A stretch of DNA of 64,000 nt from Panulirus ornatus (lineage: Eukaryota > Arthropoda > Malacostraca > Decapoda > Palinuridae): positions 4,981,342 through 5,045,341 of the forward strand of contig NC_092235.1 in NCBI RefSeq assembly GCF_036320965.1, given 5' to 3'. The notes below the pieces were generated by a model that was not told the DNA's origin, searched no databases, and saw only the letters and a list, made by a program, of their open reading frames with translations. This document shows, piece by piece, positions 58,292 through 64,000 of the stretch; within the stretch, counting starts at the first letter, position 1, and every line of letters starts with the position of its first letter. The position numbers were made by a program, and so were the translations under genes.

Positions 58292-61035
58292 TCAAGTTTT
58301 TTGATATATTAGCACTGGATGTTGTCCAGGTTGTATATTAAACATGTTACCTGGGTGGTCTATTCCCAGGAGATTGTTGAAGTAATCAATCCAGTGAGTG
58401 TGATGTATTTGAAATCGCTCTACTTGTCTTTCAAACACTTTCCTCCAATAGATTAATGGAGGGATTCGTGCTGTCTCGTGAAGTTCTGTATTTCTGATGA
58501 ACTCGTGCCATTTGATGTTAAAAACCCAACGTAGAGCTTTGTTCTGAATGATTTGGAGTGCACGGATGTTGGATTTGGCTCCGAGTTCCAGAGCTAAAGG
58601 GGCGTATGTGATAAGAGGTCGCATTAATGCTTTGTAGAGGTGCAATTTGGATTTGAATTGCGCCTCTCTGAATCTACGATTTTGGGAGCTCCGCTCTCGC
58701 AATAGCCGCTCTACACAGTATATGTCGGTTCATTCTCAGGTGTACATCATAGTTTAGGCCCAGGACAGTGTTGGTGTTTGAGATGGGAATGGGTAAATGT
58801 CGGTGTATACAGGAGTGTAGGTACACATTAGTTATGTTGTATCTCTGACGTACATTAAAGTAGGATATGTTGGATTTTGCAGGATTTGTTTTAATCGTCC
58901 ATTTTAACTCCCGGAGCGAAACGTGGTCAATTTCCTGTTGGGTTCTATTGATTAAGTGTGTGAGGGTTCTGGCTCTGATTAGCTGTGTGACATCATCTGC
59001 ATATTGGAGAGTGATGGAGTCCAGGTGTATAGGATTGGGAAGATCATTTGTGTAGAGTGTGTAGAGAGTGGGGGCCAGCACGGAGCCTTGGGGTACACCG
59101 GCATTAAGGAAGAAGTAGTTTGAGTAAATGTTTCTGTATTTGATTCGGGTTTTTCTGTTGCTAAGATAGTTAGAGAGAAGCTTAATGATGGGTCGTGGGA
59201 GTTGGAATTGGGTGCTTAGTTTATACCTCAATCCATCGTGCCACACGGTGTCAAAGGCTTTTTCAACATCTTTTGTGATTAGTGCGGTCATTTTGTGTGT
59301 TCGCGTGTTGTTTCTTATGTAGTTCGTAATGATGTTGAGTTCATCTTGTGTGGAGCGATGTTGATGAAAGCCAAACTGTTTGTGTGAGAGTAGGTTGTTG
59401 TTTGTAAGGTGTTGTCTAAGTCTGTTGTTTAAGATTCTTTCAAATGTCTTCCCAATGGACTCAAGTACAATGATGGGTTTGTAGTTCATTGGGTCTTTGT
59501 TGGATTTGTTGGGTTTTGGTATCATTGTGGTTGTTGCAGTTTTGAAGGCCGCGGGAAAATAGCCAGAGGCTAGTGCCACGTTGAAGAGGAAGGTGATGGC
59601 TCTAATAGCGTTGTCAGGGAGATGGGTGAGTAGCTGGTAACCAATGCCTGAATTACCTGGGGCTACTTTGGGTGATTTGAGGAGGAGGAATTTGACCTCG
59701 TTCGATCTTATAAGAGTTGTGAGAAGGTGGTTGTGTGAAAGCGATTGGATGTGTATGATCTGTTCTGGGTAGAAGTGACTGGGTCTGTTTTGTATGTGTT
59801 GTGTGACAATTTGAGTGTTTTCATACGCCACAGGGTGAGGGGGGGTGAGGGTGAAAGATACCTTCCCAGAGTTTTTGACAAATGTTGGCAATGTCTTGTG
59901 GGTTATGGTGTAGAGTGTTGTCGTCATTTAGCCTATTAAAGTCTGTTTTGGTATTCTTTTGAGCTTTCGGATTCTGTTCCAAAACTCTTGAGATTTGATT
60001 CGGTGTTGTTCTGTTGTGGTGATAAGAGATTTTCAGTGTCTATTTTGGTCTTCTAGAAGGCTGTTGAGTGTGTGGTTTCGTAGGGATGTGAAGTCGCACT
60101 GAACTATGCCCAAACATCTGTTTTGCTCAAAGCGTCGACGGTAGCACGAGATGAGTCTGGTTGTTTTGGAAGAAGGGAAGAAGGAGTATCTTGAAGTAAA
60201 TGAAGATCTGGGGATAGAAATGTTAGCTGCCTGTATGATTGTTTCGTGTATATGTTCTATTTCTCTGCGTATTAGTGTTATTGGGTGATTTTCGTAGTTT
60301 GTGGTGTAAGTGCAGTTGGAGAGAATCTTTTTGAATTTCTCCCGGTCTGCTCTTTTGTAGTGGTAGTGTGAGGGTGAAGGGACGAGAATAGGGTTAGACG
60401 AGAGATGAAGAAAGATGGGGATGTGTTCGGAACCACACAGTGCTCCTGGAGATGGCAAATTATGAAGATAATTACTGGCTTTGTCGGAGAAGACAAGATC
60501 AGGTCTGCTTTCTCCTCCTTGGCCAGTGAAGACAGTGTGGAAGTAAGGTCCTAGGAAGTTAAGACGTTTGTATGAGTATAAATTGAATGTCATCACCATG
60601 AGAATTGTTTCTGTTGTGGTGAAAGGTTCTGTGTTGGGCGTTGAGGTTAGCTAGAGGGTAGACTGGGATATGTGTGTGACTGAATACTGTGTAGAGATCA
60701 TGGAGTGGAATGGTATTGTTGGGTCGAGAGTATGTAGTGCAAAAGATAATGAAGCCACATATTGTACTCATCTTAACTGCTAGAAAGTGTTCGTATTGCC
60801 ATGAGGTGGCGAGGTATTCGTGTTCGATGGTGTTGCGTATGAGAATGGCGACTCCCTCGTGTCTACTGTCTGGAGACTGTCGTGATGTATACCCGCAATG
60901 TCTAATTTTGTATCCGTTGGTGATACATGTGATGTTAAGTATCACAACATCGGGTCTCTTCCCTTCGAGGAGAGTGGCAATCAGATGACGGCCATTGTGA
61001 TAGCTGCGCACGTTAAACTGTTAGATTTGTAGCAT
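58292..61035 (-). pseudogene. Jockey ORF2 (endonuclease and reverse transcriptase), copy 1
   Basis: Endonuclease: NVRSYHNGRHL, VVILNITCITNG, SRHEGVAILIRNT, then the C-terminal RPDLVFSDKASNYL and GSEHIPIFLHL. RT: FKTATTTMIPKPNK, YKPIIVLESIGKTFERILN, HKQFGFHQHRSTQDEL, KDVEKAFDTVWHDGL, NAGVPQGSVLAPTLYTLY, and the catalytic LQYADDVTQLI. The thumb and C-terminus end in PLITYAPLALELGA and a KALRWVFNIKWH-type motif. Lesions: a stop at codon 5 (a Leu in copy 2), frame changes near 60600 and 58690, and stops around 60030-59930. RT itself is unbroken for 417 codons (59927-58674). Confidence 0.9.
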
Positions 61036-61204
61036 TTTACGACTTCTGGAAGTTTATTGGCCTTCTGTGTCTGTTGTCGATGAATGCCGTTGACGAACCG
61101 TTTGAGTGTTTCTCGTGTATCATGTTTCTAGTCTTGGGTCGGGATATATCTGTTGAGGGGTCAGGAGAGGGGCGAGGGGAGGGGAGAGGGTCATTGTCGA
61201 TAAT

Positions 61205-62604
61205 TTAGGGGTCGAGGTTGATCGTTGGTGGGTTGTCTGGTGTGTCGGCAAGGTCAGGTGCTGGGGCTCCTCTGGGAGGGTTAGGCGCGGGACGGATGGA
61301 TGGGGAGGGGGGAGGGTGGAGGGGGGGATTGGTGAGTGGTTGATTGGGAGGAACTGTCGTGTTGGTGGAAGTTGGGACGGTGGGGGTGGGAGAGGAATCG
61401 GTATTTGGAGAGACAGTAGGATTGCTGGTGTTGGGTTGGGGGCTTGAGGATGGAGTTGTGTTAGAGGGTGCGGAGGGGGTATTGGAAGTTGGGAGGGTGA
61501 CAGGTTGAGTAGTTGGGGGAGAGTTGGAAGTGTTACTGGCGGTCTCCTGGGATACGTTTTCGTTAGGGGTCAGGGTGGTGGACGAGACAGGGGTCGGAGA
61601 GGGATGGTTGTTGGTGGGGGAGCTGAGGAGTGCAGGTGGAGCTCGTACATTGGGTAGGTTGTTATGAGCAAGCAGCAAATCGAAAATTCTGATGAACTCC
61701 GACTTATCTTCCCCGCTCAGGAACAACGCTTTTAGGTAGCACGCATGCATCCTACCTTGTAGGGTGAGGAGGTCTGAAGAATTAGTAGTTGGGATAGGAG
61801 AAGCTTGGGTGGCAGGGGGAGGAGCAGCAGCAGCAGCAACTGTTGCGTAGAGGTGAGGGTTTGTGGAAGGAGGTGAGTTGGATTTTTGTGCCTGACGCAC
61901 TGCGCGGAGTTGCTCCTTCTTACGTGGGTACAGTCCAGATACAGCAACATGTCTACCTTTACAGTTAACGCACTTCGCTGCCTGAGCCGTGCACTCACGA
62001 AAACCATGACCAGTTTCCGCGCATTGACTACAGGTTTGGTGAGGTTCTTTACAGTTCTTAGTCTCATGTCCGTATTTCAGACATTTGAAACATTGTTGTA
62101 CGTCGAGATGTTCATCTTTCTTCAGGGATTTTGCTGGCACAGAGATCATGGGGAACAGGACTCCCCGGGAGAGCAGGCGATCGGCCTCGGTCGGGTTTGA
62201 ACATTGTATCTTTATTGATCTGGAGTTATTCGGTTTATAGACGTTGATGACATTAACGTCATTGTTTTCACCATTGATGGCTTCAACAATCTCCGAAGGG
62301 CTGAGGGACAAGATAGATTCATCAACATTGTAGGCAATAATAGTACATCTAGCTTGAAGGGGGCAGCGGTCCTGAACGATTTGGTAGTTGTTTTTAGCTA
62401 GATCATCAAGGAGAGGCTTAGATAGGATTCTATCTAAATCACTATCTTTGCCCAAGCAAATCTTAAACTGGTATTTGTTCGAGGGTAATTGAATAACCCT
62501 AGTAGGACGGATCTCAGTGGTCTTAAAGACGATGGACAGGAGTTCGAACGTGGAAGGAGGGGGACAATCAGTTTGAGAGATTTTAGACGTATGTCGGGCG
62601 GCAT
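61205..62604 (-). pseudogene. Jockey ORF1, copy 1, one-base deletion near the start
   Basis: From the Met at 62604 the frame is lost after ~10 codons by loss of one A in a short A run (~62573) relative to copy 3. From the internal Met at 62455 it is open for 416 codons: RRM-like part, three zinc knuckles (CFKCLKYGHETKNC, CSQCAETGHGFREC, CVNCKGRHV), then a Pro/Thr/Ser-rich tail to the stop. This shows the full length of the protein that copies 2 and 3 lack. Confidence 0.88.
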
Positions 62605-63792
62605 GTTGGTGGCATCAGTGTCCTAGTGCGAGAAAACGTGAGTGAGGGACGCTCGACGGTCCAAGGTAAGGGAGAGGTAAGAGATAGTGTGAGGGTCTCC
62701 ACCCCGTCAGGTGAGAACAGGTCCACTCCAGCCTCCACTCCTCAGGAAAATGAGTTTTCCAGAATGGGTTGGGGAAGCTGGGGTAGAGATTGCTCAAGCC
62801 AAACGGTCGAGAGAGATGGATGATGGATGATAAAAGATAAAAAATAAAAAAGGGATGTGAAGATGGAGTGGAGGCAACGCGGGGGTGTGGGGAGCAGCGA
62901 GGGTGGTGAGGGAACAGCCTGCCGGCGTCGTCACCGTAACGGTCTCCCGCGGGAAGGACCAACGCGGGAGGCAACGTTACAATCCACTTCTTTCTTCTGT
63001 CTTCTGTCTTCTGTCTTCTTTCTTCTGTCTTCTGTCTTCTGTCTTCTCTCTTCTGTCTTCTCTCTTCTTTCTTCTTTCTTCGTGGGATCTGGCGGTTAAT
63101 CCTCCATCATCCACGTGGTTAACACGTGGCCGAGACAGGAGCAGCAAGAACCTTCTCGAATGGCTAGAAAAGATGATGTATACATAGGAACATTCTTATA
63201 TATACCGGGTCAGATGGACGTAAAAGTAGCAGTTGTACCTTCTGTGCCTATCATCGTGTGCTTTTTGTGAAATGTGCATTTGTCTTTGTATGTATCTTAT
63301 GGAACATAGACAACACAGCAAGCTCTATCTTATGACACTATTATATATTACTTTTTCCCTATATACATAGACACAATTGTGAAAAATTGCCTTTCAACCT
63401 TCATCTGGATCAAGTGAGGCAGGGTGGGCGGAGCTTATGGCTTTCCTTCAGCCAATAGGGAGGGAGTTTGTGTCTGCTAGTGCATAAAACGCGCTCGCAC
63501 CACCGAAGACGACATTACCAAATTACTGATACCTAACACAAACAATACATAGGAATTTCACCCTTACAACTTATCAAACTATATCAAATGCAACCCTCTC
63601 ATTGTTAGATCATTGTCAACCAATGGCAAGCACGTATTCCACCATATATAGAGGCACCGAGACCCGTTAAACCCCGTTTTCAAACCTCCAGCCTACAAAA
63701 AAGGACTTTAACAGGCCTTCCTTTCCACACTTAACACGCCCACGCACTACTACCACAAACAGACACTCCCATTACTTATATACTTTATTTAT

Positions 63793-63862
63793 ATACTATA
63801 ATTTCTCGATGTATCCTGCGTTAGCAAGTAGCGCAAGGAAACACACGAAAAAATGGCGCAAC
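63793..63862 (-). mobile_element. RTE/SINE 3' end fragment
   Basis: Plus text gtatcctgcgttagcaagta and gcgcaaggaaacacacgaaa is the RTE 3' hairpin region on the minus strand. It abuts the Jockey 5' end, as at 22840-22915. Confidence 0.75.
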
Positions 63863-63879
63863 CCACGGCGGATAGTATG

Positions 63880-64000
63880 GAATATATAAATTTTAGGGAG
63901 AATAAAAAGATGTTCTGGAAGGAGGTAAATAAAGTGCGTAAGACAAGGGAGCAAATGGGAACTTCAGTAAAGGGCGCAAATGGGGAGGTGATAACAAGTA
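63880..64000 (+). mobile_element. RTE-clade LINE, copy 5 (runs off the window)
   Basis: Encodes NFRENKKMFWKEVNKVRKTR and EQMGTSVKGANGEVITS, the linker region before the RT in copy 1 (12910-12800). Open to the window edge. Confidence 0.9.

Larger units (their letters stand above)
57936..63785 (-). mobile_element. Jockey-clade LINE, copy 1, near full length
   Basis: Minus order: long 5' region (63785-62605), ORF1 (62604-61205), short spacer, ORF2 with endonuclease and RT (61035-58292), then a 3' region with an A-rich stretch (58190-58100). ORF2 has no RNase H, as usual for Jockey. The 5' region holds a CTTCT-rich tract (62990-63080). The 3' boundary is uncertain; I place it at the 5' end of copy 2. 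Confidence 0.88.

Overview
The window looks like repeat-rich nuclear DNA from an invertebrate animal, most probably a decapod crustacean. I infer this from families recognised by eye: RTE- and Jockey-clade LINEs, tRNA-derived SINEs, Ty3/gypsy elements with an errantivirus-like envelope, and very long (AT)n tracts. No species call is possible from sequence reading alone. I see no convincing host housekeeping gene. Two 100-N runs (19409-19508, 47759-47858) are assembly gaps.

Layout. 1-8 kb: a dispersed repeat ('spacer S') converges on a winged-helix gene (wH-A1, minus); an RRM-protein gene (RRM1, plus) follows, then a second S copy. 8.4-13.4 kb: a decayed LINE and a decayed RTE element, both minus. 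13.4-19.4 kb: tRNA-like SINEs, minisatellites, an old RTE fragment and degenerate repeats. 19.5-22 kb: inverted S copy, winged-helix gene wH-B1 (minus), its promoter and an upstream repeat array. 22-31.7 kb: a new SINE family in head-to-head pairs, a truncated Jockey LINE, a gypsy remnant with a perfect 40-bp minisatellite, and three RTE copies. 31.7-36.9 kb: a LINE whose RT core is replaced by a 67-bp minisatellite, then sparse DNA. 36.9-39 kb: inverted S copy with a broken RRM gene (RRM2) and a small acidic-repeat ORF. 40.4-42.3 kb: two nested palindromes, one carrying two identical glutamine-type tRNA genes with a CUA (amber-reading) anticodon. 42.3-47.8 kb: a basic-protein pseudogene, wH-B2 and the fullest S copy, ending in wH-A2 cut by the gap. 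48-64 kb: SINEs, a gypsy element with envelope, a 4.3-kb GC-rich minisatellite, two head-to-tail Jockey copies and a partial RTE.

The most interesting structure is the repeated wH/RRM gene set. Three gene types with no shared coding sequence (RFX/Pox_D5-like winged-helix A, winged-helix B with an acidic tail, and an RRM protein with nuclear signals) carry the same two-part core promoter: a CACTATATTT-like box and, 22-24 nt nearer the gene, GKTTACTT. In the RRM and wH-B genes the second box is part of the palindrome TAACCGAGGTTA. RRM and wH-B also share one downstream region with a strong hairpin. This looks like a co-regulated multicopy cassette from a large mobile element or an endogenous DNA virus-like element; I cannot identify it. 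Other highlights are a SINE that appears to have borrowed the RTE 3' end, with both families merging their tails in (AT)n tracts, and the CUA-anticodon tRNA pair lying 2.1 kb from an RRM2 copy in which a Gln CAG has become TAG.
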